From Acidobacteriales bacterium 59-55 (GTDB lineage Bacteria > Acidobacteriota > Terriglobia > Terriglobales > Acidobacteriaceae), in contig MKSV01000007.1 in the NCBI GenBank assembly GCA_001897435.1, forward strand, positions 744,001 to 808,000: a stretch of DNA of 64,000 bases, written 5' to 3'. Numbering within the stretch: the stretch's first letter is position 1; every line of letters starts with the position of its first letter. The notes under the pieces were generated by a model, which worked only from the letters and a program-made list of their open reading frames with translations, did no database searches and was not told the origin of the DNA. Both the position numbers and the translations under genes were made by a program. Shown here in pieces: positions 18,192 through 25,116 of the stretch.

Positions 18192-18226
18192 GAGCGGCTC
18201 CTGCAATGGAGCCGCTCGTTTCTTTT
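18192..18226 (+). terminator. rho-independent terminator of lon
   Basis: GAGCGGCTCC and GGAGCCGCTC form a perfect ten-base stem around a six-base loop, followed by GTTTCTTTT. It ends the lon transcript just before the DUF488 gene. Confidence 0.9.
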
Positions 18227-18244
18227 GCAAAGGAGGGTTGCAGG

Positions 18245-18796
18245 GTGATGACGATCGGCCATTCGACGCTGCCGCTCGAAGTCTTCATACAGGCGCTCAA
18301 GGACAATGGCTGCCGCCGGCTGATCGATGTCAGAAGCATTCCGCGCTCTCGCCATAACCCGCAATTCGAGCAGCCTGCGCTCTTTGCGGCGCTTGAGGTA
18401 GAGGGTATCTCTGCCATCTGGCGAAAGGAACTCGGCGGCCGCAGGCATACCCGCAAGGACAGCATCAACCGCGGCTGGCGCAACGCGAGCTTCCGCGGCT
18501 ACGCGGACTACATGCAGACACCGGAGTTCGCCGCGCAGATCGACTGGCTAATGGCACTCCCTCATCTCAACGCGACCGTCGTCATGTGTGCCGAGGCCGT
18601 TCCCTGGCGCTGCCATCGCTCCCTGATCGGCGATGCCGTGCTTGCACGCGGCGGCAGCGTAGATGACATCTTCGTTCCCTCAACGGGCAAGAGCTTTCGC
18701 AAACCGCATGAGTTGACGAATTTTGCCCGCATCGAGGGCCAGCGCGTCTGGTACCCGTCTCCGGAAGAGGAAGCGAATCCGCGTCTGTTCGACTAA
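18245..18796 (+). CDS. DUF488 family protein
   Basis: The 183-residue product has the DUF488 sequence pattern: TIGHSTLPLEVF at the start, LIDVRSIPRSRHNPQF, then VVMCAEAVPWRCHRSLIGD with the conserved Cys/Glu/His cluster near residues 118-131. The family is found in many bacteria; its function is not established. AGGAGG lies eight bases before the GTG at 18245 and eleven before the ATG at 18248, so either may be used. The frame extends up to 18206 but that part is inside the lon terminator. Confidence 0.85.
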   Translation: MMTIGHSTLPLEVFIQALKDNGCRRLIDVRSIPRSRHNPQFEQPALFAALEVEGISAIWRKELGGRRHTRKDSINRGWRNASFRGYADYMQTPEFAAQIDWLMALPHLNATVVMCAEAVPWRCHRSLIGDAVLARGGSVDDIFVPSTGKSFRKPHELTNFARIEGQRVWYPSPEEEANPRLFD

Positions 18797-18822
18797 ACTC
18801 GATGGCGCGGTATGCTACCGAT

Positions 18823-19089
18823 ATGCGCGTCAACGTACTCTATTTCGGGACCTTGAAGGATCTATTCGCGCTCCCGCACGAGCCTCTGGACGTGCCCGAC
18901 GGAGCGACGGTCGAAACCACTCTCAGCCTTTTGCGCGCCCGGACGTCTAAGCAGAGCGAGGTCTGGAGGGCGCTGGCGGTGGCGGTCAATCGGGAGTATG
19001 CCGGTCCGGCAACGGTGCTGCACGAGGGCGACGAGGTTGCTCTGCTGCCTCCTGTAAGCGGAGGGACGCAAGGCAGGTGCGAGAGATGA
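18823..19089 (+). CDS. moaD: molybdopterin synthase small subunit MoaD (C-terminally extended)
   Basis: This beta-grasp protein carries the thiocarboxylate that MoaE puts into molybdopterin. The core matches MoaD (MRVNVLYFGTLKDLF; EVALLPPVSGG). Unusually seven residues, TQGRCER, follow the Gly-Gly that must be C-terminal for adenylation. The gene overlaps moaE by four bases (ATGA). The start at 18823 matches the family; an ATG at 18802 would add seven residues; neither has a clear ribosome site. Confidence 0.85.
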   Translation: MRVNVLYFGTLKDLFALPHEPLDVPDGATVETTLSLLRARTSKQSEVWRALAVAVNREYAGPATVLHEGDEVALLPPVSGGTQGRCER

Positions 19090-19547
19090 GAGTGGAGCTA
19101 GGCACAGCGATCATTCCCTCGGCTCAGGTCCTTGAAGAGATGAAGGGATCGACCGACGGAGCGGTCTGCGTCTTCGACGGAATCGTCCGCGATAACACAT
19201 GCGGAAGGATGACTCTCTTTCTCGACTACGAGGCTTATGAAGAGATGGCTCTCAGCCAGATGCGCGTCCTCGCCGCCGAAGCGCTCACAAGGTTCCCCAT
19301 CCGCGATGTGGCCCTGCTGCATCGCCTGGGACGTCTCGAAGTCGGGGAGACAAGCGTACTGATCGTCGTTGCCTCGGCGCATCGCGGCGCGGCCTTTGAC
19401 GCCTGCCGGTGGCTGATCGATACGTTGAAGAAGACCGTGCCCATCTGGAAGAAAGAGCATTTCGCTGATGGGGTGGTCTGGGCCGCGGGCGAGCCCTTTC
19501 CCGATGAGATCGTAGCCGCCAGAGAGACGAGGGAGACGCACGAATGA
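19086..19547 (+). CDS. moaE: molybdopterin synthase large subunit MoaE
   Basis: This 153-residue catalytic subunit turns precursor Z (cPMP) into molybdopterin using sulfur from MoaD. It has GAVCVFDGIVRDNTCGR, the LDYEAYEEMALSQM segment, HRLGRLEVGETSVLIVVASAHR and the catalytic lysine region VPIWKKEHFADG near residues 123-134. The ATG at 19086 lies within the moaD stop (ATGA), so the two are translationally coupled; a GTG at 19077 in the same frame is less likely. Its own stop overlaps the following VWFA gene. Confidence 0.94.
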   Translation: MRVELGTAIIPSAQVLEEMKGSTDGAVCVFDGIVRDNTCGRMTLFLDYEAYEEMALSQMRVLAAEALTRFPIRDVALLHRLGRLEVGETSVLIVVASAHRGAAFDACRWLIDTLKKTVPIWKKEHFADGVVWAAGEPFPDEIVAARETRETHE

Positions 19548-20467
19548 AGCTCGCCGCGTTTCTGCTTGCCGCCGCGCTGCTGCCTCAGGCTCCCATTGAG
19601 CGGAGACCGCCGCCGCAGGTGCCGACCATTAAGGTCGAGACCCGTTTGGTCAACGTCGCGGTCAATGTTGTCGACGCCAATGGCGCTCCCGTAGCCGGGT
19701 TCAGTCGCGACGACTTCGAGATCAGCGAGGACGGCAAGCCGCAGAAGATAGCGTTCTTCGAGAAGGAGTCCTCGACGCCGCTCTCGATTGTGCTCGCCAT
19801 CGACGCCAGCGAAAGCGTGCTGGGGGACGAGCGGCTGGAGAAGGACGCCGCCAAGCACTTCGTCAATGCGCTTCTGCGCGACCAGGACGAACTCGATCTG
19901 ATGGACTTCTCCGACACAGTTCGCGAGATCGTGCCGTTCACCAACCAGAAGAAACTGATTGAGCGCGGTCTGAACCGGTTGGAGCGCGGCAATGAAACCG
20001 CCCTCTACGACGCGATCTACCTGGGCTCGCAGCGTCTTGCTGAGACTCGCGCCGATGCCGGGCGGCGGCGTGTCCTGGTGCTGATTACCGACGGCGGAGA
20101 CACCAAGGGCTCGCGCTACCAGCAGGCGCTGGAGCAGGCGCAGCGTGCCGGGGCCATGGTCTACTCGCTCATCATCGTCCCCATCGCCGCCGATGCCGGA
20201 CGAAATACCGGCGGCGAACACGCACTTATCCAGATGGCGCACGATACCGGCGGCAGATACTACTACGTGGAGGATCCGAAGGATCTGAGGCCCGCGTTCG
20301 CGCATGTGTCTGACGATCTGCGTACGCAGTACGTGCTCGGGTACTATGCTCCGAAGGGTGGCCGGGACTCCTCATTTCGAGCGATCAAGGTGCAGATGAA
20401 GGATCCCTCCCTGCGCGGCAAATATTCTCTGCGCTACCGCACCGGGTACTATTCGGATGCGCGGTAG
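19544..20467 (+). CDS. exported VWFA-domain protein (acidobacterial VWFA-related type)
   Basis: This 307-residue protein has a short hydrophobic signal (MKLAAFLLAAALLPQAP), a beta-rich lead-in (VNVAVNVVDANGAPVAGFSRDDFEISEDGKPQKI) and a von Willebrand A domain whose metal site is DASES (DxSxS) near residue 88, with DGGDT completing MIDAS. The C-terminal strand ends in YSLRYRTGYY. Such proteins are common in acidobacteria and of unknown function. The start overlaps the moaE stop (ATGA), so the gene is co-translated with molybdopterin genes, an odd pairing. Confidence 0.85.
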   Translation: MKLAAFLLAAALLPQAPIERRPPPQVPTIKVETRLVNVAVNVVDANGAPVAGFSRDDFEISEDGKPQKIAFFEKESSTPLSIVLAIDASESVLGDERLEKDAAKHFVNALLRDQDELDLMDFSDTVREIVPFTNQKKLIERGLNRLERGNETALYDAIYLGSQRLAETRADAGRRRVLVLITDGGDTKGSRYQQALEQAQRAGAMVYSLIIVPIAADAGRNTGGEHALIQMAHDTGGRYYYVEDPKDLRPAFAHVSDDLRTQYVLGYYAPKGGRDSSFRAIKVQMKDPSLRGKYSLRYRTGYYSDAR

Positions 20468-20505
20468 TCTTAGACTTGAAGAGATTGAATTGAGAGGTGC
20501 CCCCT

Positions 20506-21387
20506 GTGAATAAATTTGAGTTTGCCCACGTTGCGGACGGAATTGCACGGCAGGCCGGTTCATTGCTGCGGAAGTTCTATGAGAAGGGCGTTGCGACCGA
20601 GTACAAGGGCGACGTCGATCTGGTCACCGAAGCTGACCGCTCCAGCGAACAGCTCATCCGCGAAAAGCTCAAGGCAGCCTTTCCCGCGCACGGCGTCTAT
20701 GGCGAAGAGGGAACCCGCGACCAACTGGAGAGCGAGTATCGCTGGTATGTCGATCCGCTCGACGGCACCACCAACTTTGCTCATGGCTTTCCCGCCTTCT
20801 GTGTCATCCTCGGTCTGGAGCATCGTCCCGCGGGGCTGGCTGCCGACGCGGACGGCGAGATGGTCGCCGGGGTTATCTACGATCCGCTGCGCAACGAGAT
20901 GTTCTCGGCGGAGCGGGGCAAGGGAGCCTTTCTGAATGGGCGGGCCATCCACGTCTCGAAGACGAAGACCTTGCAGGAGTCGCTGACCGCGACCGGTTTC
21001 CCCAGCCAGAAGCGTCATGCGAGCCCAAACGTTCATCTCTACCAGCAGATCACGCTGCGCTCTCACGGCGTTCGCCGGGCGGGTTCGGCGGGCCTCGACC
21101 TGGCTTACGTGGCCTGCGGACGGCTGGACGGCTTCTGGGAGTTCAACCTGAATCCCTGGGACACCTCCGCCGGAGTTCTAATGGTCGAAGAGGCGGGCGG
21201 CACCGTGACTCACTTCGACGGCGGCAAGTTCACGCTCGACAGCCGCGAGGTGCTGGCCACGAACAAGCTGATTCTGCCTGAGGTAACGCACGTCTTCACA
21301 GAGATGTTCGCCGGCCGCGACCTCACGCCGATTCCGACACCGGCGGAGTTCGCGGCGCGACGAGCTGAAGCAGCCGCAAATAGCTAG
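20506..21387 (+). CDS. suhB: inositol-1-monophosphatase family protein
   Basis: The 293-residue protein has the metal-binding signature of the IMPase family: GEEGTRD (Glu pair) at about residues 67-73, DPLDGTTNFAHGFP at about 83-96 and WDTSAGVLMVEEAGG near residues 220-234. It hydrolyses inositol phosphates or related sugar phosphates; SuhB homologues also act in ribosome biogenesis. GTG 20506 is preferred because GAGAGG sits eight bases upstream; the frame begins at GTG 20497. No operon partner is close. Confidence 0.93.
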   Translation: MNKFEFAHVADGIARQAGSLLRKFYEKGVATEYKGDVDLVTEADRSSEQLIREKLKAAFPAHGVYGEEGTRDQLESEYRWYVDPLDGTTNFAHGFPAFCVILGLEHRPAGLAADADGEMVAGVIYDPLRNEMFSAERGKGAFLNGRAIHVSKTKTLQESLTATGFPSQKRHASPNVHLYQQITLRSHGVRRAGSAGLDLAYVACGRLDGFWEFNLNPWDTSAGVLMVEEAGGTVTHFDGGKFTLDSREVLATNKLILPEVTHVFTEMFAGRDLTPIPTPAEFAARRAEAAANS

Positions 21388-21512
21388 CTGTTACCGCGCT
21401 CTCTGTGCGGTGATCGAAGCCCGCAACGTTTCCGCGTGTAAGGATGCGGAATCTGCTGGTAGAATTAAATCTCGCGGCAAGATTTTTCAGGTTTGAGGAG
21501 AGAAGAGGCTTT

Positions 21513-21773
21513 ATGGCTTACGTGATTGCGGAACCGTGCATTGGTACAAAAGATACGGCTTGCGTCGATGCTTGTCCGGTGGATTGCATCCACCCGAAGA
21601 AGGATGAGGACGGCCACGCTGACTCAGACCAGTTGTTCATCGATCCGGTGGAGTGTATCGATTGCGGAGCCTGTGTGCCCGTCTGTCCCGTGTCGGCCAT
21701 CTACGCCGGAGACGATCTGCCGGAGAAGTGGGATAGCTATCGCGAGAAGAATGCGGCCCACTTCGGACGCTAG
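21513..21773 (+). CDS. 7Fe-type bacterial ferredoxin
   Basis: The 86-residue protein is a cytoplasmic electron carrier. It has CIGTKDTACVDACPVDCI near the N-terminus (the first cluster with the wider Cys spacing of a 3Fe-4S/4Fe-4S protein) and CIDCGACVPVCPVSAI (second 4Fe-4S). The C-terminal YREKNAAHF tail is typical of the FdxA type. The start has GAGGAGAGAAG upstream. It is alone between suhB and recO and is followed by a terminator. Confidence 0.92.
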   Translation: MAYVIAEPCIGTKDTACVDACPVDCIHPKKDEDGHADSDQLFIDPVECIDCGACVPVCPVSAIYAGDDLPEKWDSYREKNAAHFGR

Positions 21774-21798
21774 TTTTCCCGGAACAGATTCCCTTAAC

Positions 21799-21829
21799 GC
21801 GCGCGGCCATAGGCTGCGCGCTTTGTTTT
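21799..21829 (+). terminator. rho-independent terminator after the ferredoxin gene
   Basis: A stem of about ten bases (GCGCGCGGCC with GGCTGCGCGC, one mismatch) around an ATA loop is followed by TTTGTTTTG. It lies just before the recO start. Confidence 0.8.
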
Positions 21830-21851
21830 GCATCGGAATGGACAAGCGCGG

Positions 21852-22628
21852 ATGATACAGCGGCAGGGAGAGGCGATCGTGCTGCGGGTGTGGCCCTTCC
21901 AGGAGGCGGACCTTTTGGTCAGCCTCTTCACTCGCGAGCAGGGAAGAGTCAAAGGAGTGGCCCGCCACGCCCTGCGCTCGCGTCGCCGGTTCGGCGGTGC
22001 ACTGGAGCCGATGACCCACGTTCGCGCTACCTACACGGAGAGGCCCCGGCAGGAGCTCGTCCGCCTCGATGCCTTTGAGATTCTCTCCTCCCCGCTGAGC
22101 CGACCCATCGACTACGCCCGAACCGCCGGACTGCAACTGGTCGCCGAGGTGCTGGAGGAGGCGCTCCCGGAGCAGGCCCCCGAGGATGCCGTCTTCCGGC
22201 TGGCGCTGGCCGTGCTGGAGCAGATTCAGGTAGGCCGCGTCTCGGTTCCAATCACTTACTTCGCTCTCTGGATGAACCGGCTGATGGGCTGGATGCCCGA
22301 GCTTGGCCACTGCGTCGTCTGCGGGCTGGACCTGCGCGGCGGCACGGTCTGGTACTCGGCTACAAGCGACGGCGTTACCTGCCCGGACGACCGCCGGACG
22401 GAGAGCATGGCGCTCCCGGCGGAGGCGGTGACGATGGCGGGACAGATATTCCGAGGCAAGATTCAGGAGCTGGCAAAGGAACAATGGCAAAAGGGACCGC
22501 TCGCAAATCTCCAGCGGTTTGCTCTCGACACGCTGGAGCGTCATCTTGAACGGAGGCTGGCAAGCGCGCGTACGCTGTCGCGAATCGGACGAAACTCGTT
22601 GCCTCAGAGGCCGCGAAGCGAGCCCTGA
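21852..22628 (+). CDS. recO: DNA repair protein RecO
   Basis: The 258-residue protein has the RecO N-terminal OB fold (IVLRVWPFQEADLLVSLFTREQGRVKGVARHALRSRRRF), a helical middle, and a zinc-ribbon-like pair near residue 155 (CVVCGLDL) with CPDDRR later. With RecF/RecR it loads RecA onto SSB-coated DNA. The ATG at 21852 matches the family start MIQRQGEAIVL; one at 21828 overlaps the terminator. Its end faces the convergent gene at 22667. Confidence 0.93.
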   Translation: MIQRQGEAIVLRVWPFQEADLLVSLFTREQGRVKGVARHALRSRRRFGGALEPMTHVRATYTERPRQELVRLDAFEILSSPLSRPIDYARTAGLQLVAEVLEEALPEQAPEDAVFRLALAVLEQIQVGRVSVPITYFALWMNRLMGWMPELGHCVVCGLDLRGGTVWYSATSDGVTCPDDRRTESMALPAEAVTMAGQIFRGKIQELAKEQWQKGPLANLQRFALDTLERHLERRLASARTLSRIGRNSLPQRPRSEP

Positions 22629-22666
22629 ATCCGTTTATGGGTCAGGACTCGCCGAGAGGATGTTAT

Positions 22667-23386
22667 TTAAGGCTTTGTCACCTTCAGATTGGTGACCGTT
22701 CCCTCGGTGTTATGGGCGAAGCGAATCCCATAGACGCCGTCGGTGGACTTCAGCTTTCCAGCCGTGACCACCTCGTCCTTGGTGTAGGTCGCCACCACGG
22801 TGCCGTTGATCGAGCACTCCACCTGGCCGCCCTTCACCGACATGGCGATCTCCTGGGTGACCGGCTGGCCCGGCCCGGCGGCCTTGTGCACGGCATCCGA
22901 TTCGCCGCCGCGCCGCCCGTTCATCTGGAACGGCTCCGGGCCGAATCCGCGCACAATGAAGTTGCCGTTTCCGTAGGCCGCGCAGTAGAGGTAACTCTCT
23001 TGCGCCGTCCCCATATCGTTGCCGGCGATCACGATACCGTAGGGATGCGGATGGCTGTTCAGGTTCATGTACTTCGGCTCGTTGAAGGTCGCACTCACGG
23101 TGTAGTCGCCGGACGCCTTGTTGGCAGGGTTCCAGTACGTCACCGCCGGACCGGTTATGACGGAGAGTACGTTACCCTTCTTCGTGAGTTTTGCATCCTT
23201 GATCGTCTGTCCCGCCTTGGCTGCATTGGCGTCAATCGTTCCTGTCCAGCCGGGCGCGCTGATGCCGCCACCCGCGATGGAGCGCGAGGTCTCTGCCGGA
23301 GCTTTGGCCGGGGCCTGCGCATAGACCAGCGCCGGGGTGAGCAGTGCGAAGGCGACAGTAAGAGTAGAACCGTGAAGGAGGCGCAT
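22667..23386 (-). CDS. secreted protein with a DUF1080/lectin-like domain
   Basis: This 239-residue protein has a signal peptide (TLTVAFALLTPALVYAQA) and an Ala/Lys-rich linker. The rest resembles the beta-jellyroll DUF1080 (3-keto-disaccharide hydrolase-like) family: VTYWNPANKASGDYTVSATF, then YGIVIAGNDMG, QEIAMSVKGGQVECSINGTVV and the closing GVYGIRFAHNTEGTVTNLKV. No catalytic residues can be assigned. It is convergent with recO and downstream of thiD on the same strand. Function is unknown. Confidence 0.65.
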   Translation of the reverse strand: MRLLHGSTLTVAFALLTPALVYAQAPAKAPAETSRSIAGGGISAPGWTGTIDANAAKAGQTIKDAKLTKKGNVLSVITGPAVTYWNPANKASGDYTVSATFNEPKYMNLNSHPHPYGIVIAGNDMGTAQESYLYCAAYGNGNFIVRGFGPEPFQMNGRRGGESDAVHKAAGPGQPVTQEIAMSVKGGQVECSINGTVVATYTKDEVVTAGKLKSTDGVYGIRFAHNTEGTVTNLKVTKP

Positions 23387-23512
23387 GGAGAAGTCCTTTC
23401 AAAGACGAAGTCATCGGCAAACGGAATTATAAGAGTTTTTGTGTCGCCGCATGTGAAAGTTGAAGACGTGCCCATTTTTCGTGAACGAGCCGGCATCTTC
23501 CTCGTTCGTCCC

Positions 23513-24316
23513 CTAACGCCGCCCCAGGGTCCAGAGATGGTTCAGAGGACCGCGTCCCTTGCCTAGCCCCGGAGCCGTTCGTATCGCCTCGGCCACATAA
23601 AGCTTCGCCCCGATTGCAGCCTCGTAGGCCGACTTGCCCTGGACCAGCCCGCTGAGCAGAGCGCTCGAAAGCGCACAGCCTGTTCCATGGGTCGAGGTGG
23701 AATCGATCCGCACCCCCGGCAGCCACCATGTTCCTCCGTTTGCCGATAGCAGGAAGTCGTCGGGCGGGTCCAGATGCCCACCGGTAGCCAGAATATTAAG
23801 ATGCTCGTGCGACGCCTGGAGCAATCGGGCAGCCCCCGGCAGGTCTCCGCGCTCTCGGACCGATCTCCCGGTCAGGATTCCTAGCTCGTCCAGATTTGGC
23901 GTAACCCAGTCGACCAGCGGCAACAATCGCTCGCTAAGTAATTTTATTCCATCATCATAGAGGAGTTCGTGTCCTGAACTGGATCGTAAGACGGGGTCGA
24001 GAACCACTGGAACCCGTTCCTGCTGATGCCTCAGTTGCTCCAGAAAACCGGCCACGGCGGCAACGGTCTCCCCGGTGGCCAGCATCCCAATCTTTATGCC
24101 CTCTGCCGGGAGGTCCGCCTGCAGGCAATCGAGCGTAGCCCGCACCGTCTCCGGTCGTACCGGATGGGCTGCCTGCACTCCAGTCGTCGATTGCACCGTA
24201 AGACTGGTGATGCAGGAGGTCCCAAACAGACCATGCGCGGCGAAGACCATCAGGTCTGCCGTCGCACCGGCTCCGGAGGAGGGGTCAAGTCCGGCAATCG
24301 TCAAAACGGTCTTCAC
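23513..24316 (-). CDS. thiD: hydroxymethylpyrimidine/phosphomethylpyrimidine kinase
   Basis: The 267-residue ThiD phosphorylates HMP twice to HMP-PP in thiamine synthesis. It has the ribokinase-like start TIAGLDPSSGAGATADL, VLDPVLRSSSG, TPNLDELGILTG and the catalytic region STHGTGCALSSAL (anion hole GTGC, about residues 211-214). The first stretch matches the HMP kinase GLDSSGGAG pattern with PSS. No TPP riboswitch consensus is visible in the 260 bases upstream. Confidence 0.94.
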   Translation of the reverse strand: MKTVLTIAGLDPSSGAGATADLMVFAAHGLFGTSCITSLTVQSTTGVQAAHPVRPETVRATLDCLQADLPAEGIKIGMLATGETVAAVAGFLEQLRHQQERVPVVLDPVLRSSSGHELLYDDGIKLLSERLLPLVDWVTPNLDELGILTGRSVRERGDLPGAARLLQASHEHLNILATGGHLDPPDDFLLSANGGTWWLPGVRIDSTSTHGTGCALSSALLSGLVQGKSAYEAAIGAKLYVAEAIRTAPGLGKGRGPLNHLWTLGRR

Positions 24317-24529
24317 TGTCTTCCTTTTTGCGGGATAACCCTTAAAATCTGCCTTTTTTTACATTTTTACGAAAAAATCCAGCTTACCGCTGAATATGCC
24401 AAAAAGCTGTAAATCGAGCGTAAAAATAGCCTGATTTGGGCGGATAAAGAGTTATTCTAAGCCAGAATTCTTTAGCACACCGGCCCCTGTTCGAGCAAGC
24501 CTGATTTTCTGTTAAGTGGTTGCTGGCGT

Positions 24530-24558
24530 TTGACTTGCCTGGTTCAACCCAAGACAAT
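24530..24558 (+). promoter_or_regulatory. putative sigma-70 promoter of the RlpA-like gene
   Basis: TTGACT (24530-24535) and GACAAT (24553-24558) are 17 bases apart, with five and four matches to consensus. The predicted start, near 24565, leaves a short leader containing the GGAG that serves the ATG at 24578. Confidence 0.5.
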
Positions 24559-24577
24559 AATGACTGGAGCCAATTGC

Positions 24578-25105
24578 ATGAAGATGATTCCTTCCAAAAT
24601 ACGCGACCGCAAGGTCACTATGATGAAAGGCGGAGTTGCCATCATAACGCTGGTGCTTGCCCTGGGTGCAGGCGCGTCTGCCAGCGATCCGGCTCCGCCC
24701 GTCAAGAAGCCTGATTCCAAGCAAGCAAAACACACCAAAGCGCGGCACTGGTTTCAGGTCGGAACAGCCTCCTGGTATGGCCGCCACTTCCAGGGCCGCA
24801 CCACGGCCAACGGCGAATCCTACAACATGTTCGCCCTTACCTGCGCGCATCGCAGCCTTCCTATGGGGAGTTGGATCAGGGTAACTAACCTTCGCAACCA
24901 CAAGTCGATCTTCGTCCGGGTCAATGACCGTGGACCGGTCCCCGAAAACCGTGTCGTCGACCTGTCCTATGCCGCAGCCCATGCCGTCGGCATCCGCGGT
25001 ATCGGGAAGGTGAAGCTCGAAGCCGTTCGTGGTGGGGATCCCGAGATGGCAAAGGAACTGGTAGCCCAGCTCCGCATCCCCCTGCTCTCCGTGGCCGGCG
25101 AATAG
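24578..25105 (+). CDS. rlpA: RlpA-like septal ring lytic transglycosylase family protein
   Basis: The 175-residue exported protein has an N-terminal hydrophobic helix (KGGVAIITLVLALGAGASA) and the double-psi beta-barrel core with GTASWYGRHFQGRTTANGE, FALTCAHRSLPMGSWIRVTN and VRVNDRGPVPENRVVDLSYAAA. These include the catalytic acid region (DRGP) of RlpA. No lipobox and no SPOR domain is seen, unlike E. coli RlpA. The start is set by GGAG eight bases before ATG 24578. It is convergent with glyS. Confidence 0.85.
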   Translation: MKMIPSKIRDRKVTMMKGGVAIITLVLALGAGASASDPAPPVKKPDSKQAKHTKARHWFQVGTASWYGRHFQGRTTANGESYNMFALTCAHRSLPMGSWIRVTNLRNHKSIFVRVNDRGPVPENRVVDLSYAAAHAVGIRGIGKVKLEAVRGGDPEMAKELVAQLRIPLLSVAGE

Positions 25106-25116
25106 CCTCCCTGCTG

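Noticed and set aside
15717-18230. An 837-codon ORF antisense to lon
   Set aside because: It spans lon exactly on the opposite strand, has no domains and arises from codon bias.
24317-24577. Search for a TPP riboswitch before thiD and thiS
   Set aside because: Neither the CTGAGA box nor the conserved second-domain sequence of the TPP element is seen in the upstream regions of thiD (24317-24577) or thiS (28200-28346).
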